Positions 9,381 to 17,163 of a stretch of DNA of 64,000 nt are shown here, piece by piece; within the stretch, counting starts at the first letter, position 1; every line of letters starts with the position of its first letter. A program made the translations under genes and the position numbers. This DNA is from Allocoprobacillus merdigallinarum (GTDB lineage Bacteria > Bacillota_I > Bacilli_A > Erysipelotrichales > Coprobacillaceae), in contig DWZO01000043.1 in the NCBI GenBank assembly GCA_019117525.1, positions 16,960-80,959 of the forward strand, read 5' to 3'. The notes beneath the pieces were generated by a model that worked only from the letters and a program-made list of their open reading frames with translations, made no database searches and was not told where the DNA came from.

Positions 9381-10500
9381 AAATATCAAAAAAGTCATTA
9401 TTAAGATTGGTTCATCATCATTGTGTCATGCCAATGGTTATATAGATCAACAAAAGATTTTGTATTTAGTGATGCAAATAGCGCAATTAATTGAACAGGG
9501 AATGACAGTTGTGGTCGTTTCTTCAGGTGCCATCAGTGCTGGAATGGGGGCTATGAAATTAGAGAAAAAACCTGAAACGTTACCACAAAAACAGGCTTTA
9601 GCGGCTATTGGACAGGCACAGCTGATGCAGATTTATGAAGAAATATTTCAACTGTTTCACTTAAAATGTGCACAGGTTTTAGTGAACCATGATGATTTTG
9701 ATCATCGTCAACGTCTTTTAAATCTTTCACATACAATGAATGCTTTAATTGATTATGGGGTTATACCGATTGTGAATGAAAATGATGCTTTAGCAGTAGA
9801 TGAAATTAAAGTAGGAGATAATGATACTTTATCTGCATTGTTAGTACCTGTGATAGATGCAGATTTATTGATCTTGGTTAGTGATATAGATGGTTTATAT
9901 ACGGATAATCCTCATCATAATCCACAGGCTCAGCTTTTAAAGTATGTTGAACAGATTGATGAAAAGATTGAAAACATGGCTTCCGGTTCAACTTCAAAAT
10001 TAGGGACAGGTGGTATGGCTACAAAAATTAAAGCAGCGAAAATTGTGAATGATTATGGTAAGCATATGGTGATTGTAAATGGTCAAAAGAAAGAGAGTTT
10101 GTTGCATATTTTTGATGAGTGTGAAGAAGGCACATGGTTTAATGGGAAAACGGGTAAACATCTTAATGCGAAAGCTCATTGGTTAACTTATCGAACACAA
10201 TCTAAAGGTGAAATTATTGTTGATGATGGGGCGTGTCAAGCTTTAAGACATCATAAAAGTTTATTGCCTTCAGGCATTAGTGATGTTCATGGACAGTTTT
10301 TAGCGGGACAGGTTGTGGATGTTATGAATCAGCAAGGACAAAGAATTGCAAAAGGGATTGTACAGTATACAAGTTTTGAAATCGCATTAATCAAAGGACA
10401 TCATAGTCAGGATATTAAAAATATATTGGAAAGTTATGATTATGATGAAGTGATTCATGCTGATAATATGGTTATATTAGGAGGTGAATCTCATGAATGA
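9358..10500 (+). CDS. proB: Glutamate 5-kinase
   Basis: First step of proline synthesis: ATP-dependent phosphorylation of L-glutamate. The N-terminal amino-acid-kinase domain (about 1-260) shows IKIGSSSL, VSSGAISAGMGAM and NENDALAVDEIKVGDNDTLSA; the C-terminal region (about 275-375) is the PUA domain. Length (380 aa) is normal for the PUA-containing form. ATG 9358 has AAGGAA 7 nt upstream; a second in-frame ATG at 9367 is possible. The gene overlaps proA by 8 nt. No proC is in the window. Confidence 0.95.
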   Translation: MSIMREIKNIKKVIIKIGSSSLCHANGYIDQQKILYLVMQIAQLIEQGMTVVVVSSGAISAGMGAMKLEKKPETLPQKQALAAIGQAQLMQIYEEIFQLFHLKCAQVLVNHDDFDHRQRLLNLSHTMNALIDYGVIPIVNENDALAVDEIKVGDNDTLSALLVPVIDADLLILVSDIDGLYTDNPHHNPQAQLLKYVEQIDEKIENMASGSTSKLGTGGMATKIKAAKIVNDYGKHMVIVNGQKKESLLHIFDECEEGTWFNGKTGKHLNAKAHWLTYRTQSKGEIIVDDGACQALRHHKSLLPSGISDVHGQFLAGQVVDVMNQQGQRIAKGIVQYTSFEIALIKGHHSQDIKNILESYDYDEVIHADNMVILGGESHE

Positions 10501-11734
10501 ACAACTTTTCAAGCAATTGACACAGGCAAAACAGGCTAGTCGTCACATGATGACAATGAATACGCAATCTAAAAATCAGGCTTTAATAAAGATTGCTCAA
10601 GCTTTAAAAGATCATGTTTTAGAGATTATCAATGAAAATCAAAAAGATATAAAACATGCAAAAGCATCAGGAATGTCAGATGCGATGGTTGATCGTTTGT
10701 TGCTGAATGAAGATAGAATTGTTGCAATGGCAGATGATGTTTTGAAATTAGTAAGTTTAGATGATCCAGTTGGTGATATAATTAGAGAGATCAAAAGACC
10801 TAATGGATTGCTTATTAAACAAGTGCGTGTTCCTATTGGGATTTTTGGAATCATTTATGAATCTCGACCAAATGTAACAGTTGATATTGCCTGTCTATGT
10901 ATCAAATCAGGAAATGTCTGTGTATTAAAAGGTGGTAAAGAGGCTATGCATTCTAATCGCATTTTAACAAAGCTTATGCGAGAAGCCATCAAAGAGACAT
11001 TACCTGTTGATTGTGTGCAATTGATTGACTATGGTGGAAGAGAAATGGTTGATGAATTGATTCATGCTTATGGTTATGTGGATGTTGTCGTGCCACGAGG
11101 AGGAGCTGGCTTAATTCAGCATGTTGTGCAAAATGCAACTGTTCCTGTTATTGAAACAGGTGCTGGAAATTGTCATTTGTATATTGATAAAGAAGCAGAT
11201 CTGAAAAAGGCCATAGATATCACTGTCAATGCAAAGATTCAAAGACCATCTGTCTGCAATGCCATTGAAACCATTCTCGTGCATCAGGATATAGCGGATA
11301 CGTATTTACCATTATTGTATGAGGCTTTTCATGAACGTGTTGACATACGTGGGGATAGTAAAGTTCAAAAGATCATTCCATGTCAGTTAGCTACATTAAC
11401 AGACTATGCGACAGAATATGACGATTATATTGTGGCTGTTAAAATTGTGGATAGTTTAAAAGAGGCTATTGAACATATTTATCAGTATTCTACTAAACAT
11501 TCTGAAGCTATTATTACTGAAAATCAGGATACTGCCCATATGTTTTTAAATAGTATAGATTCAGCATGTGTTTATCATAATGCTTCGACACGTTTTAGTG
11601 ATGGAGGACAATTTGGTTTTGGTGCGGAACTTGGTATCAGCACGCAAAAGCTACATGCCAGAGGACCATTAGGTTTGTTGGAAATGACATCTTATCAATA
11701 TAAAATCTATGGTCAGGGACAAGTGAGAGAATAA
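10493..11734 (+). CDS. proA: Gamma-glutamyl phosphate reductase
   Basis: Second step of proline synthesis: NADPH-dependent reduction of glutamyl-5-phosphate to the semialdehyde. The product (413 aa) has an aldehyde-dehydrogenase-like fold with catalytic C255 in QRPSVCNAIE, plus VPIGIFGIIYESRPNVT and GAELGISTQKLHARGP motifs. I use ATG 10493 because AGGAGGTGA (10479-10487) lies 5 nt upstream; a GTG at 10484 is inside that site. Translation is probably coupled to proB. Confidence 0.95.
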   Translation: MNEQLFKQLTQAKQASRHMMTMNTQSKNQALIKIAQALKDHVLEIINENQKDIKHAKASGMSDAMVDRLLLNEDRIVAMADDVLKLVSLDDPVGDIIREIKRPNGLLIKQVRVPIGIFGIIYESRPNVTVDIACLCIKSGNVCVLKGGKEAMHSNRILTKLMREAIKETLPVDCVQLIDYGGREMVDELIHAYGYVDVVVPRGGAGLIQHVVQNATVPVIETGAGNCHLYIDKEADLKKAIDITVNAKIQRPSVCNAIETILVHQDIADTYLPLLYEAFHERVDIRGDSKVQKIIPCQLATLTDYATEYDDYIVAVKIVDSLKEAIEHIYQYSTKHSEAIITENQDTAHMFLNSIDSACVYHNASTRFSDGGQFGFGAELGISTQKLHARGPLGLLEMTSYQYKIYGQGQVRE

Positions 11735-11735
11735 A

Positions 11736-11762
11736 GAGTGAATCATAACGATTCGCTTTTTT
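11736..11762 (+). terminator. Intrinsic terminator behind proBA
   Basis: Stem AGTGAATC / GATTCGCT (one G-U pair), loop ATAAC, then six T. It ends directly before the -35 box of the marR promoter. Confidence 0.82.
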
Positions 11763-11763
11763 A

Positions 11764-11792
11764 TTGACAATACTTAGTATACTAAGTATAAT
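11764..11792 (+). promoter_or_regulatory. marR promoter with an operator in its spacer
   Basis: TTGACA (11764-11769), 17-nt spacer, TATAAT (11787-11792): consensus boxes. A perfect 18-bp palindrome, TACTTAGTATACTAAGTA, covers 11771-11788, filling the spacer and touching the -10 box. A further half-site CTAAGTA lies at 11802-11808. The layout fits repression by the MarR protein encoded 32 nt downstream. Confidence 0.85.
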
Positions 11793-11823
11793 GATGAGTA
11801 CGCTAAGTAATAGGAGGGATTTG

Positions 11824-12252
11824 ATGGAATATGATTGTTTTAGTGAAATGATGGAGGAGATGCGAGAGATTCATAAAATGATTCAAAAGTTAACCTCTCA
11901 AAAATGTCATCATTTAACAGTGGAACAGGCAAAATTGATTTTTTTGATTGCTCATCAACAGATGAATCAAAAAGAGATTGCACAGAAACTTCGTATTACT
12001 GAAGCTACGCTTTCAGTAAGGATCAAAAGATTGGTGGATATGGGGCTTATTGAAAGAAAGCTGAATGAAGATGATAAAAGACATTATTATATTGTTTTAT
12101 CTTCTCAAGGAGAAGCAGTCATTGACGAGATGAAGAAAGATTTTCATCATGTACATCAGATTGTCTGTAAAGGGATGACAGATGAAGATTATATGGCTGT
12201 TTTGAATGTTGTCAAAAAAATAAAAAGGAATTTAAAGGAGGAAATCAAGTGA
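11824..12252 (+). CDS. MarR-family transcriptional regulator
   Basis: A 142-residue winged-helix protein. The DNA-binding core runs from about residue 38 to 100: QKEIAQKLRITEATLSVRI is the helix-turn-helix, and LNEDDKRHYYIVLS is the wing with the usual D-x-R pattern. It heads a three-gene operon with the ABC exporter behind it and overlaps that gene by 4 nt, so it likely represses its own operon and is released by a compound the exporter removes. I use ATG 11824 behind AGGAGG (11813-11818); an upstream TTG at 11764 lies in the promoter. Confidence 0.88.
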   Translation: MEYDCFSEMMEEMREIHKMIQKLTSQKCHHLTVEQAKLIFLIAHQQMNQKEIAQKLRITEATLSVRIKRLVDMGLIERKLNEDDKRHYYIVLSSQGEAVIDEMKKDFHHVHQIVCKGMTDEDYMAVLNVVKKIKRNLKEEIK

Positions 12253-14471
12253 TTAAGTTACGAAAATTTGCATATAAGTTTTGGTTACCAATCATTTTGT
12301 GTATTGGATTTGTTTTTATTCAATCTCAATCAGAATTGGCCTTACCAGATTATATGAGTGATATTGTAACAAATGGGATACAAGCTGGTGGATTTGATAC
12401 ATCAATAGGTGATGTTTATAGTCAGGATACTTTTGAACATCTCTTGATTTTTGCTGATGACAAGCAAAAAGAAACGATTGAATCAAGCTATACTTTGACT
12501 TCTTACGACGATTTATCACAAGATATAAAAGATAAATTTCCAAAAATAAAGGATGCCTATGTACTTCATGATCTTTCTCAAAAAGAAACAGAAGAATTAG
12601 AAAGTGCATTAATGAAACCTATGTTAATGGTTTCTGCCATTGATTCAATGGATCCCAATTCAAAGGAATATCAGCAACAGTTTCAAAATATTCCTGAGGG
12701 GATGGATATTTATCAGGTTTTTGAAATGATGGATGAACAGACACGTCATCAGATGACAGAGAAAATTGATGCCCAAATTGAGACAATGGGTGAATCAACA
12801 ATGCTTGTCGCTGCAGGTAATGGTGTCAAAAATGAATATATGGCTTTAGGAGCAGATGTTGACCAGATACAGACACAATATATTTTTGTAGCTGGGTTAA
12901 AGATGTTAGGCATTGCTTTATTAGGCTCTTTAGCAGCTATGGCTTCAGCCTTTTTATCTTCAAGAGTAGGGGCTGGGTTTGCGAGAGATTTAAGACGAGC
13001 AGTTTTTAAGAAAGTTGAAAGTTTTTCAAATAGCGAGTTTAATAAATTTTCAACAGCTTCATTAATTACACGTACAACTAATGATATTACGCAAGTTCAG
13101 ATGTTAATGATTATGTTACTGAGAATTGTATTGTTTGCACCTATGATGGGAATTGGTGCATTAATCAAAGCCTTTACGCATTCATCATCAATGACATGGA
13201 TTATTTTAATGATTCTCATTGTCATTACACTTGTCATTATGGTTTTGATGAAAGTTGTTTTACCTAAGTTTAAGGTCATTCAGTCTTTGATTGACAGATT
13301 GAATTTAACAATGCGTGAAAATTTAACTGGAGTTTTGGTTATTAGAGCTTTTGGAAATGAAAAGCACAGTGAAGAACGTTTTGATAAAGCTAATGATGAT
13401 TTAACAACTGTTAACTTATTTGTTAACCGCGCTATGGCAACATTAATGCCAATCATGATGTTTATCATGAATTTTGCGACTGTTTTGGTTGTTTGGGTTG
13501 GTTCTCAACAATTAGATTTAGGAAATATTGCGATTGGAGAAATGATGGCCTTTATTCAATATGCAATGCAAATTATTATGTCATTCTTATTTATTGCGAT
13601 GATTTTCATTATGATTCCTCGTGCCAGTGTGGCAGCCGATCGTGTTTATGAAGTCTTATCAACAGAATTGACAATCCAAGATCCAAAACAACCTGTTGAA
13701 TTTGATTCACAACAAAAAGGTGTTGTTGAATTTAAGGATGTTTCATTCCAATACCCTGGAGCTCATGAAGCTGTTTTGAGTCATATTAGCTTTACAGCTA
13801 AACCTGGACAGACAACGGCTTTTATTGGTTCAACGGGTTCAGGAAAGAGTACATTAATCAATTTGATTCCTCGTTTTTATGATGTCACTGCAGGTGAGGT
13901 TATTGTTGATGGTGTCAATGTCAAAGATGTAAACCAACATGATTTAAGAGAACGTATTGGTGTTGTTCCTCAAAAAGGAGTCTTATTTTCAGGAACGATT
14001 CGTTCCAATTTAAAATATGGCGCTCATGAGGCTACTGATGAAGAATTAAATGAAGTCATTCGTGTGGCTCAGGCAAAAGAATTTGTTGATGCAAAACCAC
14101 ATGGTTTAGATGAAGCTATTTCACAAGGTGGAACAAATGTGTCTGGAGGACAAAAACAACGTTTAGCTATCGCCAGAGCTTTAGCAAAAAATCCAGAAAT
14201 TCTTATTTTTGATGATAGTTTTTCAGCATTGGATTTTAAAACAGATGCTATTTTAAGAAAAGAATTAAGTCAATTGATGGAAAAAAATCAAAATACTGTT
14301 TTGATCGTTGGACAAAGAATCGCTTCTATCATGGATGCAGATCAGATTATTGTTTTAGATGATGGAAAAATTGTTGGAAAAGGAACTCATGATGAATTGA
14401 TGAAGAATTGTCAGGTTTATCAGGAAATTGCTTATTCACAACTTTCAAAGGAGGAATTAGCCAATGCCTAG
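12249..14471 (+). CDS. Heterodimeric ABC exporter with large extracytoplasmic domain, degenerate subunit
   Basis: A 740-residue half-transporter, some 150 residues longer than usual. The extra length lies between membrane helix 1 (about 12-30) and helix 2 (about 212-235): a hydrophilic, acidic and Met-rich segment facing outward. The nucleotide-binding domain has Walker A GSTGSGKST, signature VSGGQKQR, the non-catalytic FDDSFSALD and switch VGQRIAS (Gln for His), so its own ATP site is degenerate. GTG 12249 overlaps the marR stop, with AAAGGAGG upstream. Its partner is the next gene. Confidence 0.9.
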   Translation: MIKLRKFAYKFWLPIILCIGFVFIQSQSELALPDYMSDIVTNGIQAGGFDTSIGDVYSQDTFEHLLIFADDKQKETIESSYTLTSYDDLSQDIKDKFPKIKDAYVLHDLSQKETEELESALMKPMLMVSAIDSMDPNSKEYQQQFQNIPEGMDIYQVFEMMDEQTRHQMTEKIDAQIETMGESTMLVAAGNGVKNEYMALGADVDQIQTQYIFVAGLKMLGIALLGSLAAMASAFLSSRVGAGFARDLRRAVFKKVESFSNSEFNKFSTASLITRTTNDITQVQMLMIMLLRIVLFAPMMGIGALIKAFTHSSSMTWIILMILIVITLVIMVLMKVVLPKFKVIQSLIDRLNLTMRENLTGVLVIRAFGNEKHSEERFDKANDDLTTVNLFVNRAMATLMPIMMFIMNFATVLVVWVGSQQLDLGNIAIGEMMAFIQYAMQIIMSFLFIAMIFIMIPRASVAADRVYEVLSTELTIQDPKQPVEFDSQQKGVVEFKDVSFQYPGAHEAVLSHISFTAKPGQTTAFIGSTGSGKSTLINLIPRFYDVTAGEVIVDGVNVKDVNQHDLRERIGVVPQKGVLFSGTIRSNLKYGAHEATDEELNEVIRVAQAKEFVDAKPHGLDEAISQGGTNVSGGQKQRLAIARALAKNPEILIFDDSFSALDFKTDAILRKELSQLMEKNQNTVLIVGQRIASIMDADQIIVLDDGKIVGKGTHDELMKNCQVYQEIAYSQLSKEELANA

Positions 14472-16287
14472 AGGACATATGGGTGGTAGACAGATGTCTA
14501 ATGAAAAAGCTAAGGACTTTAAGGGAACAATTAAAAAATTGTTTGCTCATTTACGACCTTATTATGTGAAATTTATATTTATTTTTATATTTGCTGCGGG
14601 TTCAACTGTTTTTTCAATCTTTGGACCAAAAGTTTTAGCTCAAGCCACAGATAAATTGAGCGAAGGAATTATGGCGAAAGTCACACATACTGGTGGTATT
14701 GATTTTGATGCTATTTTCCAGATTCTCTTTTTCCTGGTTTGTATTTATTTATTAAGTGCACTTCTTAATTATATACAAGGATTTTTAACTTCTGGTATTT
14801 CTCAAAAAGTCGCTTATGATTTTAGAAAAGAAATTTCTGAAAAAATGGATCGTTTGCCACTCAGTTATTTTGATACACATTCGAGTGGTGATACATTATC
14901 ACGTGTAACAAATGATGTCGATTTGATTGCTCAATCATTGAATCAGAGTTTAACACAAATCGTGACATCTTCAGTAACGGTTATTGGAATTTTTATCATG
15001 ATGCTGACAATCAGTATTCCAATGACATTATTAGCATTATGTGTGTTACCTGTTTCTATGTTTTTCATGTCAAAAATCATGAAAAGAACACAAAAATACT
15101 TTATTTCTCAACAGACAAGTTTAGGGAATGTCAATGGTCATATTGAAGAAATGTATGGTGCTCATCAAGTTGTCAAAGCCTTTAATGGTGAAGAGGATTC
15201 TGTTGCCAGATTTGAAGAATATAATAATGATTTATATAATTCAGCTTGGAAGTCACAATTCTTTTCAGGTTTATTACAGCCACTGACAACATTTGTTGGA
15301 AATATTGGATATGTTGGTGTTTGTTTATTAGGTGGATTTTTAGCGACAGGAAATATGATCTCTATTGGAGATATTCAGGCTTTTATTCAGTATGTGCGTC
15401 AATTTAATCAGCCTATTACACAATTGGCTCAAATCATGAATCAATTACAATCTACAGCCGCTGCTGCTGAACGTGTTTTTGAATTTTTAGATGAAACAGA
15501 AATGGAAGAAGAACACGCTTTAGTCACAAGCGAACAAGTTAACCATATGCAGGGAAGTGTTACTTTCAATCATGTTCAATTTGGTTATACGCCAGAAAAA
15601 ACCATTATCCATGATTTCTCTATGCATGTGCATGCTGGACAAAGTGTGGCTATTGTTGGGCCAACGGGTGCAGGAAAAACAACCATTGTGAAATTATTGA
15701 TGCGTTTCTATGAATTGAATGGTGGACATATTTTAGTTGACGGTGAAGATATTACTCATTTTGCTAGAAGTGATTTAAGAAGTCTATTTGGAATGGTCTT
15801 GCAGGATACATGGCTATTTGGTGGAACAATCCGTGAAAATTTAAAATATGGAAAATTGGATGCTACAGATGAAGAAATGTATGAAGCTTGTCGTTTGGCG
15901 TATGCTGATCATTTTATTAATACATTGGAAGATGGATATGATACCATCATTAATGAAGAATCTAGTAATATCTCTCAAGGTCAAAAACAGTTATTAACGA
16001 TTGCGAGAGCTTTCCTTGCTAATCCTAAGATATTAATATTAGATGAAGCAACATCATCTGTTGATACCAGAACTGAAGTTTTAATTCAGCGTGGTATGGA
16101 CAAATTAATGGAAGGAAGAACATGTTTTATTATTGCACATAGACTTTCTACAATCAAAGATGCTAATACTATTATTGTAATGAAAGATGGAGATATTGTT
16201 GAATTAGGAAATCATGAGTCATTATTGGAAAAAGGTGGCTTCTATGCTGATCTTTATCAGTCACAATTTGAATCTAGTCATGAATAA
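14464..16287 (+). CDS. Heterodimeric ABC exporter, catalytically competent subunit
   Basis: A 607-residue partner with six membrane helices, Walker A GPTGAGKTT, signature ISQGQKQ, catalytic ILDEATSSVD and switch IAHRLST. The N-terminus (MPRGHMGGR) is short, Gly/Arg-rich and cytoplasmic. The start overlaps the upstream stop by 8 nt with AAAGGAGG at 14449-14456. With the MarR gene this forms a regulated drug- or peptide-efflux operon; the substrate is unknown. Confidence 0.92.
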   Translation: MPRGHMGGRQMSNEKAKDFKGTIKKLFAHLRPYYVKFIFIFIFAAGSTVFSIFGPKVLAQATDKLSEGIMAKVTHTGGIDFDAIFQILFFLVCIYLLSALLNYIQGFLTSGISQKVAYDFRKEISEKMDRLPLSYFDTHSSGDTLSRVTNDVDLIAQSLNQSLTQIVTSSVTVIGIFIMMLTISIPMTLLALCVLPVSMFFMSKIMKRTQKYFISQQTSLGNVNGHIEEMYGAHQVVKAFNGEEDSVARFEEYNNDLYNSAWKSQFFSGLLQPLTTFVGNIGYVGVCLLGGFLATGNMISIGDIQAFIQYVRQFNQPITQLAQIMNQLQSTAAAAERVFEFLDETEMEEEHALVTSEQVNHMQGSVTFNHVQFGYTPEKTIIHDFSMHVHAGQSVAIVGPTGAGKTTIVKLLMRFYELNGGHILVDGEDITHFARSDLRSLFGMVLQDTWLFGGTIRENLKYGKLDATDEEMYEACRLAYADHFINTLEDGYDTIINEESSNISQGQKQLLTIARAFLANPKILILDEATSSVDTRTEVLIQRGMDKLMEGRTCFIIAHRLSTIKDANTIIVMKDGDIVELGNHESLLEKGGFYADLYQSQFESSHE

Positions 16288-16313
16288 CTTACTCGTTTTG
16301 AGTAAGTTTTTTT
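16286..16313 (+). terminator. Intrinsic terminator behind the MarR-linked exporter
   Basis: Stem AACTTACTC / GAGTAAGTT (9 bp), loop GTTTT, then a T run. Confidence 0.87.
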
Positions 16314-16374
16314 ATGATGTTAAATACTTTTAAAAATTTATATAAAAAATTTTAAATAAATTAATGAAAATCTA

Positions 16375-16403
16375 TTTACAAATCTAAAAAAGAGGTGTAT
16401 AGT
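16375..16403 (+). promoter_or_regulatory. Promoter of the fatty acid operon
   Basis: TTTACA (16375-16380), 17-nt spacer, TATAGT (16398-16403). Transcription would start near 16410, leaving a leader of about 60 nt before acpP. Confidence 0.78.
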
Positions 16404-16407
16404 AACA

Positions 16408-16429
16408 TTACTTCAAAAATTTGAAGTAA
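16408..16429 (+). promoter_or_regulatory. Candidate operator of the fatty acid operon
   Basis: A perfect inverted repeat, TTACTTCAAA / TTTGAAGTAA around a central AA, lies just behind the -10 box and over the expected transcription start. A partial third copy, TTTAAGTAA, is at 16443-16451. The half-site orientation differs from the TTTGA-N-TCAAA pattern I recall for FabT, and it does not resemble the FapR site. No regulator gene is in the operon, so the binding protein is unknown. Confidence 0.7.
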
Positions 16430-16470
16430 GAATATAAAAAATTTTAAGTAAGCACATAGGAGGACATATC

Positions 16471-16695
16471 ATGTTTGAACAAGTAAAAGATGCATTAGTA
16501 GAATCTTTAAATATTGATGGAGAAGAAATTAAATTAGAATCTAACTTAAAAGATGATTTAGGAATTGATTCTTTAGCAGCTGTTGAATTATCTTTAGATT
16601 TAGAAACAGAATTTGATGTTGAAATTTCTGATGAAGAATTAGCTGCATTAGTAACTGTAGAAGATATTGTGAAATTAATTGAATCTAAACAATAA
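16471..16695 (+). CDS. acpP: Acyl carrier protein
   Basis: A 74-residue acidic helical protein that carries the growing acyl chain. The phosphopantetheine attachment site is S34 in DDLGIDSLAAVE. AGGAGG lies 8 nt before the ATG. It is the first gene of the fatty acid operon and is followed by a hairpin with T tail that may let it be expressed above the genes downstream. Confidence 0.95.
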   Translation: MFEQVKDALVESLNIDGEEIKLESNLKDDLGIDSLAAVELSLDLETEFDVEISDEELAALVTVEDIVKLIESKQ

Positions 16696-16721
16696 GCTAA
16701 GGTTTCACTTAGCTTATTTTT
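16691..16721 (+). terminator. Leaky terminator/attenuator between acpP and accB
   Basis: A perfect 10-bp stem, AATAAGCTAA / TTAGCTTATT, with an 8-nt loop overlaps the acpP stop codon and ends in a short T run (TTTT, then TC). accB starts 17 nt later with no promoter I can see, so some transcription must pass. Confidence 0.75.
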
Positions 16722-16737
16722 CTAAGGAGGAACATGT

Positions 16738-17154
16738 ATGGATACTGAAAAAATTAAATCAATTATGAAGATGTTTGAAGAAAGTCAAATATCTAAGATG
16801 GATTTAACTGATGGTGATTTACATATCACATTAGAAAAAGATATAGAAGCAAAACAAATCATAACACCTACCGATGTCAAAACACCTAGTGAACACAATG
16901 AAGAAACAATTCAGGAAACAGGTACACCTATCAAAAGTCCAATTGTTGGAACATATTATCAATCAAGTGGTGCGGGAAAAGAACCTTATGTCAAAGTTGG
17001 AGATATGATTCAAGAAGGAGACACGATTTGTATCATTGAAGCTATGAAAGTCATGAATGAAATTAAAGCAACTGTTTCTGGAAAAGTTTTATCTATTGAA
17101 GTTCAAGATGGTCAAACAGTTGAATATGATCAGACTTTAATGATGATAGGGTAA
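16738..17154 (+). CDS. accB: Biotin carboxyl carrier protein of acetyl-CoA carboxylase
   Basis: 138 residues. The C-terminal biotinyl domain (about 63-138) carries the biotin lysine K104 in EAMKVMNEI, preceded by the usual flexible, polar linker. The N-terminus (1-35) is the helical part found in AccB. It carries carboxybiotin between AccC and the AccAD carboxyltransferase. ATG 16738 follows AGGAGG by 7 nt. Confidence 0.95.
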   Translation: MDTEKIKSIMKMFEESQISKMDLTDGDLHITLEKDIEAKQIITPTDVKTPSEHNEETIQETGTPIKSPIVGTYYQSSGAGKEPYVKVGDMIQEGDTICIIEAMKVMNEIKATVSGKVLSIEVQDGQTVEYDQTLMMIG

Positions 17155-17163
17155 GGTGATAAT

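Noticed and set aside
16408..16451. FabT- or FapR-type operator
   Set aside because: Half-sites are in the wrong order or of different sequence from the consensus I know; left as an unknown operator.
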